Shown here piece after piece: positions 36,601 through 48,237 of a stretch of DNA of 64,000 nt. A model generated the notes under the pieces. It saw nothing but the letters and a program-made list of their open reading frames with translations, did no database searches and was not told the origin of the DNA. A program made the translations under genes and the position numbers. The stretch is from Gamsiella multidivaricata. Lineage: Eukaryota; Mortierellomycota; Mortierellomycetes; Mortierellales; Mortierellaceae. Each line of letters opens with the position of its first letter. The stretch's first letter is position 1. The stretch spans positions 1 to 64,000 of the forward strand of contig NW_026251746.1 in the NCBI RefSeq assembly GCF_025024155.1. The letters are read 5' to 3'.

Positions 36601-36992
36601 TGGAGTTGTTGGTGCTGGTGATGGTGGGGCTGCTGCTGCTGCTGCTGTTGCTGTTGCTGATGGTATTGGTGGTATGCCGAATACTCTTCCTCCCCATGGT
36701 CATCGCCTTCTTCGTGCTCTTGGATCTCTGAGCTGTAGTGGTTTTGGGCCTGTCTTGTCATGCCTAGGTTGTGTTTTTGGAACTGAAGTTGTTCTTGTTC
36801 CTGAATATAAGAGTTGTACTCCTCGTCCTCGTCAGTGCTATCGTCGTCTGGGTCCGAGGCAGGAACGATGGCGTCTGGGTCCTGTTGAAGCCGCGCTACC
36901 TGGGAGGTCCCGTTGTTGGTGGGATGGACACCATGGTGTTGCTGCTGTTGGTCGAGGGTCAGGGCACCGTTTGTTCCCGGAGAGGAGGCCAT
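30614..36992 (-). CDS. Very large SH3 and RA-domain protein, polarity/signalling scaffold-like
   Basis: Four exons on the minus strand: 36992-36090, 35823-34344, 34241-30775 and 30658-30614. All joins are phase-consistent and give 1,964 residues. The first 240 residues are Gln/His/Asp/Glu-rich. An SH3 domain spans about 244-310 (DLVYAFHTFVATQEGQAS, WWLVRVLKTGVIGYIPAENIE, then TPFERLARLN). A long acidic segment (EEDEEEDWYEDGEEDEE) and a basic helix follow. A Ras-association-like domain begins at about 735 (TLRVYPGNVDFGASMYKTV) and continues across the third exon. A further folded part lies at about 910-1090. The last 850 residues are Ser/Pro-rich and probably disordered; the short last exon codes DLDTLLATIKTAIF. 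An SH3 plus RA pair suggests a scaffold linking a small GTPase to cell polarity, but I cannot name the orthologue. Confidence 0.8.
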
Positions 36993-37353
36993 GATTATTA
37001 TGGGATTGCTGTTGATAAGTGCCTCCTGGTGCTTGCTGCTGCTGCTGCTGCCGCTGCCGCTGCTGCAGGTCGTTCTATTGAGTGTTCAGGGCAGAAGACA
37101 GTTGTGGTACCATGCGAATGGTTGCTCCTGGTTCAACTGCTGATGTTGTTGGTGCTAATGATATGGCCTAGAATGGGTTTAACAAAGGAATGCTCTCGCT
37201 GCTCTTGGTTGCTACAATGGACCAAAGAGAGAGAGGGAGAGAGGGAGAGAGGGAGAGAGGGCGAAAAGTACGAGAGCGTGCAACCGACAGTTCGAGTAGC
37301 CCGAGGGTGGGGGGAATAGGGGCGGCGAGGAGCAATCGAGCAATCGAGCAATC

Positions 37354-37389
<36 letters not shown>

Positions 37390-38630
37390 GGAAGAGGGGG
37401 ACAGGGAGTCGAACCGCAGTCGAGGTGAGATGATAAAAAGAGGAAGGGGCGGGAAATATAAAAAGAAGTTCGGAGGCGGTTAGGTTAACGGCTCTGCGCT
37501 GGAGGGGGAGCGCTTTTTGGCTTTGTTTCGTTTGAGAAGAGGGCGGTGAAAGACACTGTCTTTGTTTCGCGTGCATTACCATCAGCCAAACCGGAGTGTC
37601 TCTTTGTTTCTTTGCTATATTGGACCCGTGGTTGGGGCTCGGGTGGAGAGTATTAGGGGGGGATGGCGGGCTGGTTTAGTCAGGATAAGAGGTGGTGTAT
37701 GCGAGTGTGAGCTGTGGGTGCGCGCGCAAGCGTGTGTTCCTGAATAATTAAAGGGCCGTCGACCGGAGAGAGACAGAGGGATATGGGAGGTATGAACAAA
37801 ATAGGGTAAGAGCGGAGTCGGGGAAGGGGTATGTGCCTTAATATTCCAGATGAGATGAGGGATGGAAGATGGGATAGGAGATGGGAGATGGGAGATGAGG
37901 GATGAGGGATGAGAGATGAGAGATGAGCGGGGATGGCCAAGGGACCAAAAGAAAGAAAGCGATCGACAAAGAAAAGAAGGCGAGACGAGGACGAGAGAAG
38001 AGGAGAGAGTGAAAAGGGAGGGAGAGCGAAGGAGCGGGAGGGAAAGAAAAGATGATAGGCGAGATGAAACAAAGAATGAATTGCGTTCTGCCACTCTGCC
38101 AGTTGGCCGATGTTAATCTCAGGCACACACACATGTACTCACTTACACGGTGGACTAAAGTTACCAGCAAGCTACACCTCCACCACACCCCCCCCACCGC
38201 CCATTGGACTGGGCAACAGAACGAACGACACACAGAACCTTAACCAGTACACACTTTTCGGCCTTTGCCCTCTGACTGGTCACCTTTACCTTAATGCAAT
38301 ATGTTGTTGTTGTTTATTGTCCTGAGGTTTATCTCCATAGACTATTCCCCTCTTCTCTGCTACTTCTGCTAGCTCAATAGGGAAAAAACCGAAACAAGAT
38401 CCAATTCCATAGGCCACCGATCGCTTCTTGCGTTTTTCTCGGTGCCTTTTCTCGGTGCCTTTTCTCTTCCGCCCCGCGTAATGACAGACTACAGGAATTT
38501 GCTCCGCAGCAAAGTACACACAGTTCCCATACATTCACTGGCCAAGCAATCGAACCCTATCACTCTCTTCTTCTTTCCAGAAGCATTGGCACATTTGAGC
38601 ATTTCTTTCTTTCTCCTTCTTGCTCAACTC

Positions 38631-38666
<36 letters not shown>

Positions 38667-39262
38667 AGTGAGAGCACCATGGCTCTCCCATCTGTTTTTC
38701 ATATCCTGTGAGAACAACCTTTACTAACTAACTCCATAATGCCATCCGTGTATGGGTATGCAACGAAAATGTATGTCGTGCAAAGATGTTTGGGCTTTTT
38801 TATATGCTTTTTTGTACATGTTAAAGTCTTTGACACATGAGGTTTTAACCCAATGGGTGTCGCCGCGTTCATTCGGTTGGAGGATATTACTCCAACTTTA
38901 TGAATGCTCAATTCGAACTTGAGCCTGCATCCAAACCGCTGCTGCATCTCCGGTAGGGTTGGGCCTCTCGCGGGGTTACTCCATAGCATGGACTCCAGTC
39001 GATGCATAGAAATATCGACCCTGCTCGTTGCATGAACAAAAAAAAAAATTCTCGTTTAAATCATAGGACTACCATCGCATGCCATACCAACTAACCAGCT
39101 TTACTTCGAAGGGTGTAATGTTACGAGATATGAATGGAAACGATGGCTATGAGGGATAGAAGTTCGATGGCCTGTGCATAGTTATTATAATCAACTTTAT
39201 TTTATTATTTTTCAAATGAACATTTTTTTCACAGCACAAATAAACAATTTTGCGGCAGCTGC
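36993..39262. other. Upstream region of the SH3-RA gene and 3' flank of the DUF1295 gene
   Basis: No gene supported. From about 37195 to 38060 the plus strand is almost entirely G/A, giving a pyrimidine-rich tract on the coding strand of the SH3-RA gene. It contains a (GA)n run at about 37350-37379 and GAGATGGGA/GATGAGG-type tandem units at about 37858-37927. A long A-tract lies at 38631-38668. Confidence 0.5.
37858..37927. repeat. GA-rich minisatellite
   Basis: About nine imperfect 7-8 bp units of the form GAGATGG/GATGAGG in tandem. Confidence 0.7.
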
Positions 39263-40531
39263 TTATTCCACAGAGCGAGGCCAGATTGGCACAAACATAC
39301 TGGTCTCCTTCTTATACTTCCAGTAGGCAACAACATCCTTTAACCGTCGATCATTCTCTCTCTCCAAAAGTGGGATCCCACTCACGCGTGTGATCAGGCA
39401 CGTGACGAATATTGGACTAAACAAGGCGAGGCGGGACATCCAATGTGGCAGGATCTGGTCCTCAACCGCAACAGAAAAGGCGCTTGAGCTGAGAAGATAG
39501 CTTCCGAACCACAGTACACATTCTCCAAAGTAGTTAGGATGTCTGGACAAGGACCTATAATAATGATAATAAAAAGGACGATTAGTACCGAAAGCCCTCC
39601 TGTTCTTGTCCATACTCCCCACACACACACATAGTGACCTCACTTATTTTGTCGATATACATAACGTACCATAATCCATGCGAGATAAAGCTCTGCTTGT
39701 AGTTCTTGCCGATATCCTTGCGCCACCGCTGCTTTTGATAGTTCGCCACCACCTCAAATGCGAACCCCATTCCCCAAACAACTAGTCCAAGAATGTCCTG
39801 CGCTCCAATGGCGGGATGATCTTCTGCTGGGATGGAATTTGTCAAGCAGCTGTTGACAAGTACCAAAAAAAAAAAAAAAGTCAGCATAGAAGCAGTAGCG
39901 TGTAATCAGTAAGCAAGTTATACTCCTGACAAGTTCCCCTACACTGGCAAAGCGGTAAGAGCGACCCAGACACCCTGGATTATCCAGTAGCCAAGGAATT
40001 TGCCTGGCATCTTTTTGACCTTGTCAAAGCGCCTGTCCCCATGTCTTATTGCTCTCTTGCATAGGAAGAAGCCCAAATAACATGCCCAGACAACAGTCGT
40101 GCCGGAGGCGAGGATCTGACGTGGATGGAATGATCGGCCCAGACTAGTCGTATCCTCCGCCCATGGGTTGAAAAGAGAAAAGTAAGTGCACATGAGAAAG
40201 GAAGCCGACCCTGCCAAATCGTAAAACTATTCGTAGAGGGCAAAGGTAAAACAACTCGCTCAAACGCGTTAGGTCCTCGACCCAATCTTCCACTATGATT
40301 CTGATGAACAGGTGCAAGGAGCGTCTATTGATATTGCGTATGGACATCTTCTCCTCCTCCTCCTCCTCGAATACCAATTCAACAGGCGTTCAGAAAAGTG
40401 TATCAAAGCTGGCGTACCTTCTCCGTTTGCATAAGAGCAGCAAGACTCCAACCGGCCAATTGAATGCTAAAATCGGCCAGAAGTGTGGGAAGTAGCACCC
40501 TGGTCGAGGGAAAGAAATATGTCGAGTCCAT
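39263..40531 (-). CDS. DUF1295 family membrane reductase-like protein
   Basis: Four exons on the minus strand: 40531-40418, 40226-39943, 39849-39670 and 39554-39263. Phases 0, 2 and 2 match and give 289 residues with several hydrophobic segments. Landmarks of the DUF1295 group are QGVWVALTALPV, GMGFAFEVVANYQKQRW and the signature LSRHPNYFGECVLWFG, in which the RHPNYFGE box matches the cofactor-binding C-terminus shared with steroid 5-alpha-reductases and isoprenylcysteine methyltransferases. The donor after LPV is GTAGGG, the same unusual form as in some other introns of this window. Activity is most likely reduction or methyl transfer on a lipid in an internal membrane; the substrate is unknown. 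Confidence 0.85.
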
Positions 40532-41615
40532 GCCGTCAGGGTTCCTTGTATCCTTGGTTGTTGCGAGTAAGGCTTGGGTTGGAGGCAGGGAGGAAGAAAG
40601 GGGAAAAGGAGGATTAAATCCCGACAAGTTCGGTCCTTTTAAATCCCGTGAACAAACCTTGTGAAAAAAAAAAAAAAAGATTTTCAGCTCGCTCAAACGC
40701 GGTAGAATTTCGTTCTTTTTTTTCTCGCACGCGCCGTTGAAAACGTCAATCCGTTCCTCCTCCATAAATGCGGATTCCATGCGTCTCCAAAATTTAGGTA
40801 TATCCCTGCAGATTTTGGCATGGTTTATCAGGTGAGGTTTTATGGTATTGCTGTACAGTACAGGCATTGCAAAACGATAATACCACAAAGAATATGCACA
40901 CAAGCGCAAGTTGCGCGCCCAAAGGGATTATAGGTGAACAGGATGTGAGGTCTAGTGGATCTCAAGACAGGGTCAGAATGAAGCTGAAGGCGCATGTCCA
41001 GGCTGCTGGAGCACAACGCCATATAGTGGTAAGAAGGGATGAAAAAAACAAGGCCAATTCAATAGGTCAGGGACAGGGAAGGCGAAAAAAAAAAAAAAAA
41101 AAAAAAAAAAAGCAGAAATTGTGATACGAAAACGGTTTGTTGCAAAGGCCCTAAAGGGCCTTACGTCTTAGACGCCATCGTAAACCGACACTCAATCGTA
41201 AATGGGATTAACGAAATGCCGCCGAGCTAACGCGGAATTGCCCAGCTCGATAAAAAAATAAAATAAAAAAAATGATACGATCATCATTTTTTCCCTGGTT
41301 GGGGACCCCTCGCTCAACGATCCCCCAGGAGGAGTTGCCAGGTCAAATAAAATTTACACAAAATTTCATCCAACTAATTTTTTTTACATGGGGGTTCCGT
41401 TGTGGAAAAAAAAAAAAAAAAGCCAAGCAGCTGAGATCTTTGAGGGGCCTCAGACTTCGTAGTGAAAAAAAAAAAAAAAAAAAGCTGCATCCTCACACAA
41501 TAAGAATAAAGTGGTCATCAAAATGAAATCAGGGGGGAAGCAAGGAATAACGATTATTGTCCTTGCCCTGTATTTTTTTTTTTACTCTTCGTTTTTTTTA
41601 AGAAGCCGTTGGATC

Positions 41616-41651
<36 letters not shown>

Positions 41652-42530
41652 GTGCTACTATACAGAATGATCCTAATACGGCGTGGCTATATCACAACGT
41701 CAACGATGCGAGTTGTCACCAAGTTTCGGCGGCCAGGCGACTATAGAACTGCTCGGAGAGCCACACGAAAGGAGGAATCATCGAGGCTGTGCTGCCATGG
41801 CAGGCTCCGAAGAAGTGAGCACTTCACGATGATGAGATCAAGCAGCCGCAATGGGATGGCGGAACGAATCTCTTCCAGCTTTAAGATTCAATAACCCATA
41901 GAAAATCGCGTCAACGGTTCGACCTGACATTATTCCCCTCTCCCCCCAGAATATGCTCCATTTAGCATTTGAATATCTTGCTGACTGTGGAAAAGTATGT
42001 GGGTGATCGGGTCTTGGACTTGGGGGATCATCCCTTCTTTCACCCATCTTGATCATGCCAGTGTGGAAGAGATCACCGCTATCGTGCTTTTTTTTCGTCA
42101 CCATTTTTTGCCACGAATTGGATGTATCATTTTTTTTCATCATAATAGAGTAGAACTCTTACCATAATCCCGCAAATCTCGGTAGCTATCGACATTACTA
42201 TCCATCATCTTGTCGCCCAGCACGCATCTCAGGCTTCTTCTCTATCCATTTTGATCTGCAATATATCTATTGATATTCTTTGTGCAGTTCTGTTTTTTTT
42301 TTTTTTTTTTTTTTTATCGGTGGTCGTGGCTGATCGGTGTTCATTCTTCTTTTACACGCAAACAAAGGTCCTCCTGAGTAGCTGTGCAATGGTCGCACAC
42401 AAAAATATCCTGCTTTTTACACAAATTGGGATTCGATTATGTTTGGTATGTGTGTGTGTAAATTTATTTATAAAAAGCGTTTTTGTATACAATTTGCTCC
42501 GCGCGTTCGAATTTTTTTCTTTTTTTTTTT
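40532..42530. other. 2-kb A/T-rich region without a gene
   Basis: No coding sequence recognised on either strand. It contains several A-runs: about 15 at 40664, about 27 at 41085, about 16 at 41405, about 18 at 41465 and 32 at 41617-41648. A perfect 8-bp hairpin (AAGGCCCT-AA-AGGGCCTT) lies at about 41145-41162. It includes the upstream region of the DUF1295 gene and the 3' flank of the ABCC gene. Confidence 0.5.
41617..41648. repeat. A32 homopolymer
   Basis: Uninterrupted A-run, the longest of a local series. Confidence 0.85.
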
Positions 42531-45500
42531 TTACTTGCGCTCAGCATCTCTCTTCTCCTTTTCTTCAGCGATCGCAAGAAGTGCGTCAAACTCGGCGGAT
42601 CGCTCACACATTGATCGGAACAGTCCGTCCTCCTTCTTCATCAACACCAGGGGCTTGTCAAACTCGGCGATCTCGCCTGCGTTCATCACCAGGACACGGT
42701 CAAAATCTGCAATTGTCCTGATTCGGTGCGCGATCGTGATGATAGTCGAATTGGCCATCTCCTGACGAATCGTGCCCTGGATCTTCAGATCGGTCTCAAA
42801 GTCCACACTGGCCGTCGCCTCGTCCATCACAATAATCTTTGACTGCCGAACCAATGCACGGGCCAAGGCGATCAACTGGCGTTGACCCTGAGAAAAGTTC
42901 GATCCGTTCTCTTTCACAGGAGTGTCTAATGTGATCTTGGAGGGGTCGACCGTCTCGTTCTCAGCATCCTTGACCGAACCAGCGGGCGATTTTGATGATG
43001 ACGATGATAACGGCACGGATGAAGAGGTATCGTTGGCGGAAGTGACGGCGGTAATCTCGAGACTGTTGCGATAACTCGGCGCCTTGGAGTTGGGTCTCGT
43101 ATCGGGAATCAGATGGCTCCGGCGAAGAGCCTCCCATAACTCTCGATCCTCGCGTTCGCCAAAGGGATCCAAGTTGGATCGAAGGGTACCCTTGAACAAG
43201 ATAGGGTCTTGTGGAATAATTGTGAGATTGGAACGCAAGTCGTGGAGTCCGATCTTGCAGATATCAATGCCATCAATTGTAATAGATCCACTGGCAGGGT
43301 CCATAAAGCGGAATAGACTGATAGCAAACGTCGACTTGCCGGAGCCTGTGCGACCAACAACACCGATTTTCTCGCCGGCATTGATCCTGAACGAAATATC
43401 CTTGATGACAGCAGGGGTATCGGGAGCGTACTTCATAACCAGGTGGTCGACGACAATCTCTCCAGCATATGGCCACGAAGCTGGTGGGCGAGATCCCTCG
43501 ATGATGGCTGGGGGCTCCTCCTCCAAGTTCATATATTCGGCCACACGCTCGACCGAGTTCAGGTTCATCTCGTTCTGGGCATAGTTGCGGATCAACCACA
43601 CGATCGTCGTTGTGAACATGAGCGCGTAGCTCAGGCTCATAGCAGCCCAGCCCGGCTCGATGTCATCATAGTTCTGCATGATCAAGATACCTGTGACAAA
43701 CGCTACCAGTGCGCCGGCAATGTCGACGCGCCAGTGAAGCCAGCGGTTGGTTGACCAGAGTAAGAAAAACGTCCTGTTGTTGTTGTCCTGGTTGATGAGG
43801 TTCTTGGAACGGAAACGTCGCTCGAAACCGTAAGCGCGAATAGTAGCAAGACCAGTCAGGGCTTCATTAAAATGGATCAGGATTGGGGATCTAGAGTTCG
43901 AGTTCAAGCGCTTCAGGTCTCGAGACACAGGAACGTAAAGAGCACCGATCACGCCGTAAATGGCCACAATAAAGACGGCCGGGATCATGAAGAGAGGCAT
44001 GCTGGCAGAGATGATCGCCACAATACCGACAACAGTGACGACTGAGCCGAAGACGCCCTGGATACCGTTACTGACGTCGTCGTCGATGGTCGAGATGTCA
44101 GAACTAAAGCGGTTGATGATACGGCCCATGGGGGTCGTGTCAAAGAAGCGGACCTTGGCGCGAGAGACCTTACGGAGGAGCTGCTCGTGCAGTGAGCGAG
44201 AGGCAAGGAGACCTCCAATGATGGTGTAGTAGTTGGTCAAGGACGTGAAGATAAGCGTGAAGAGACTGATGAGAATGTAAACACCTAGGTAATAGTTGAT
44301 GTCGACAGTCTCGGGTTCGCCCTTGCCAAAGACAGCCATTGTAATTACGCCATAGGACCCGCCATTTCTGGGAGCGAAAGCGGCATAAAGGGACTGTGCG
44401 ACCGGTGCGGGAGTCATGTAGTCAAAGGTCTTGATAGCAAACGATCCAGTGCTCTGGGCCGCCTTGTTGGCCCAGATAGCCAGCCATGCATTTTGACTGA
44501 CATTGACCAGTTCACGAGTAAAGAAGAGGATAACCAGACCGATCCAGAATGGCCAGCCTCCGGAAGCAGTAAGGTAGGTTTTGTAGACTCTCCATGTGAC
44601 CGCGCCCTCGATCTTCTTCTCATCCTCAGTCAACTTGACGGCCTTCTTCTCGCTCTTCTTAGCCTTGGGTTGCTGCTCTCCCTCGCTGTTCAGAGTGCTG
44701 ACCTCGCTTGAGTCGCCATCGGCTGCGGGAGCAACCAGACTGACATTATCGACCCATTCGCTGGAGATGACTTCCTGGGGGGTGCCTGAGCCAAGAATTT
44801 CGCCCTTGTTCATGACGACAACCAAGCTGGCAGACGTCATCGTCAGTTGGACCTGGTGGGTGACCATCAAAACCGTGCGACCAGCGACTAAAGGACCCGT
44901 CAGAGTTTGGAAGAGGTGCTTGCCAGTGTGGGAATCCACAGCCGAGAGACAATCGTCCAGCAGCAAGACTCTTGCGTTTGAGTAGATGGCTCTGGCCAGA
45001 GAGATACGCTGTTTCTGACCGCCTGAAAGAGTAATGCCTTGCTCGCCGATCTCGGTGGCATCGCCAGACTCCAGGATCTCAAAGTCAACCAAGAGTGCAC
45101 ATCCTTCAACAACGGCATCGTACCGCTCCTGGTCAAACTCCCGGCCAAACAAGATGTTGTTGCGGATGGTAGTATTTTGAAGCCAGGCAGTCTGAGCAAC
45201 ATAGGCAATACCGGAGCCCTCGTCCCTAGAGGCGCTGCGCCCATAGTCCAAGCGAGGCATATACTGCTGTCCCTCAAGTCGTTCCAGTTCTCCAAGTAAT
45301 GCGAGTAACAACGCAGACTTGCCAGAGCCCGTAGGTCCAATGATAACAGAGAACTTTCCAACAGGGAAATCGACGTTGAGGTTCTTCAGCTTAAAGCGTT
45401 CTTGAGCAGCCTCCACCTCGGCAACAGGATCCACGGGGGTAACGACTTCAGGGGTCTTGACGAATCTGGACTTGATCTTTTGACTCCATGAACGCTTTTC

Positions 45501-48237
45501 AGTGGGCTTTGCGGCTACTGCTTCCTCCTTGCCACGCTCCTTGTTGGGCCAGGCGTACGAGGCGTTGACAAAGCCGATGATGGGTTGAGAGATGTTGGTT
45601 CCAGCCTTGGCATTGACCTTGGTCACAGCTGTGTCCTTGATGAGCTCCTCTTCCAACAAGAACTTGTTGATGCGTTTCAAACTGACAGCAGCTTGCATGG
45701 TGTTCTTGATTTGCCAAGGAAGGGTGTTCAAGGACTGACGCATAATATTGAAGAGGGCAAGGGTGGTGAACATCTTGGAGGCCGTGATTTCGTGGCCAAA
45801 GACCTTGGTGTAGCAGGCCAAAATGATGACGATGTTGAGCAGGGGCACAATGGTCCAGATAATGTTGGTGAAGATCATCTGGATGTACGATTCCTTGGTG
45901 CGCTGCAACTCCTTCTCGCGCGCAGCGGTAATTTTTTCCTCAAACTTGGACTCCCAGCCAAAGAACTTTACGATGCGAATAGCAGACAGCATCTCGTTGA
46001 GGGCGTCCATGCGCTCATCCTTGGTATTCATGATATGCCTGAAGACCTTCAGCATCATGGAATACAGCTTGGCGGGGATAGGGAAGGTAGCGAACATGGA
46101 TGCGATGCCGACTAAGGACGCATATCCGAGCAACTGGTAAAGCTGAATACCGGCGAGAATAAACTGCAGAGGGAAGCCGTAGAGATAGTAGACGTAACTG
46201 AAAGGAATCTCCAGCTTCTTGATATCGACAGCGACTAGGTCTGTGTAGGGATTGCGGAGATGACATAAAAGTTAGGGACGCGCGTATTTTATACAATGGG
46301 ATGACTGACTAAGCGATACCGCGTATGCAACTTACTGGAGATATTCAGGGTTCCATCTTTCTTCGTATCGCCAGCCTGGTCCTGTTCTGAGGACTTTTCG
46401 GCGGGCGAGGCCATGTCCTTTCGACGGAGGGTCTTGGCAAAGACCTCGGCATTGCAAATGGAGATGGTATGGACAAAGATACGTCGACCAATGTGGAGTG
46501 CCTGCTGGTTGCAGAGCGACTCGATCAGGGAGGAGAAGAGCAGGCCAAAGACATAGAGGTAGTTGATGGCCGTGGGTGGGCCGCAGGTCTTGCACTCGAT
46601 ATAGCCGATGATCTTGTTGAGACAGTAGGGCGAGACGTTGATCAAGATGCACCAAGGGAGAGCCCACAGGAACTGGGCAAAGAACTCCCACTTCAGGACC
46701 TTGAAGAGCGACCAGAAGAGCGAGTCCTCTCTATGAAGACGAACAAACGGCAGTAGGTGAGTCTCGATTGTCTTGTGCTCGGAGCGTGAGGCCGAGGCAC
46801 GGCCATTGGAAGGCCATTGGAGGCATGTTCGTCCCCATATAAAGTAGGCATCCTCGGTATTGTTTTTCCCACGAGGGATTAGCCCACGATACGATATCGT
46901 CTATTCATCCGATATCCGACATCTGAGCACTTCCATTCCTTCTTTTTTTCTCAAGAGCACCCGACTGAAGGGCGGTCAGATCACATGGACTGCCGCCGAT
47001 TGGATGTTGCAGCCGTGAGTAGCCCAATGTTGTCATAAACCTACTTTGTTTGAGTGCCAGCCAAGATATTCAGGTTGCACACGGGCAACCACATGCATGC
47101 ATGCCATAACCCGCGCCGCCCACACCCAATTTCCAAGGAAACAAATATCACCCATCCCATGGGACCTTCCCCCCCCCTTTTTTTTTGGTGGTACTGCTAA
47201 GCATACACGGCTAAAATCAAAACCAGGCACAGTAAACTTACTTAACAAGGTTGTATCGCCCAACCGAGTACACAGAGCAGTCCTGGGTTTCAATGTCAGC
47301 CAGATCAATGTCCTGGAGTGGCCTCTTGAAGCCAAGGTACACCATGTAATTCACCCAGGCAAACGTCAACTGCGAGTAAAGCGACGAGGAATATTCGGGC
47401 GAGGGCAGACGCACTGATTCGCCCTCTTTGAGCTTCTTGATCGGCGTCAGCGGTTGGTAAGGACGAGTCATCAACGAGGCCCACAGCAGCAGGACGACAC
47501 CGAACCAGGTCAGGATATCCAGTTGGAGCCAAAGAGGCCATTCTTTTATGGGCAAGTACATGACATCCGTGCCATAAAGGTGGACCGACCACAGGACAAG
47601 CTCGAGTGCGTAGAACAAGTCCATCTGAGGGCGAATCCAAAACTGATAGGCCATTAGAGGCTTTGTGGTGTGGATAAAGGACAGTACAAGAGCGTATGTC
47701 CAAGCCAAGATCTGAATAATGTTGCTCCAGGTATTGTTTTGGCTGCTATGATCGTCGTTGCTGTTGTTGGTCTTGAGTAGCACAATTGAAAACAGGGCGA
47801 GGGCGAGCTGAAGACCAGTGAGGCCGAGGCGGGCCAGGTTGATACTCATACCAGATGAGCGCTGTGCCTGGTACTGACCCTGGACTTGATCAATTGTCGA
47901 GACATCGCCGCTCTGCTGATCGTCTTCCTCGAGATCGTCGTCTTCATAATTATCGTTCAAGGGCGTGTACTGATCCAGACGGACAGGTATCCGAGACAGG
48001 TGAAAAATGGTCAATGCCGATACGACCGAATACACCAAGGGTAGTGCACCCTCGATAACACTAGCAAGGGAAGGGCAGGGTAAGGTGTGAGTGCATTGGT
48101 TCGTAAGCAGCTGGATAGAGTGTCGGTCTGTTTGATCCACTTGTGCCATCCTCTCTCAAGAGCAAAACCGAGCGAGGATTGTCCAGTGGAGCAGTTCCGT
48201 TGTAGTTTGAGTGGCCCTACCTGACAATGGGACTCAT
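42531..48237 (-). CDS. ABCC/MRP-type full-length ABC transporter
   Basis: Predicted exons on the minus strand: 48237-48221, 48060-47242, 46730-46336 and 46240-42531, giving 1,646 residues in consistent phases. A TMD0 of about five helices precedes two transmembrane domains and two nucleotide-binding domains. NBD1 has Walker A GPTGSGKS at about 711-718, LSGGQKQRIS at 815 and LLLDDCLSAVD at 836; NBD2 has GRTGSGKS at 1373, FSQGQRQL at 1526 and VMDEATASVD at about 1548. NBD1 carries Asp in place of the catalytic Glu, as usual in ABCC proteins, so NBD2 does the main ATP hydrolysis. NBD2 has a Ser-rich insert of about 70 residues before its signature. The family pumps glutathione conjugates and other anions, often into the vacuole. 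The 17-bp first exon is less certain; an unspliced start at 48149 is the alternative. Confidence 0.88.

Noticed and set aside
37405..37415. Perfect tRNA B-box-like sequence on the minus strand (GGTTCGACTCC)
   Set aside because: The surrounding T-stem does not pair properly and no A-box or acceptor stem can be formed upstream.
38699..39007. 102-codon minus-strand frame
   Set aside because: No recognised domain and poor codon use in its second half; insufficient evidence for a gene.
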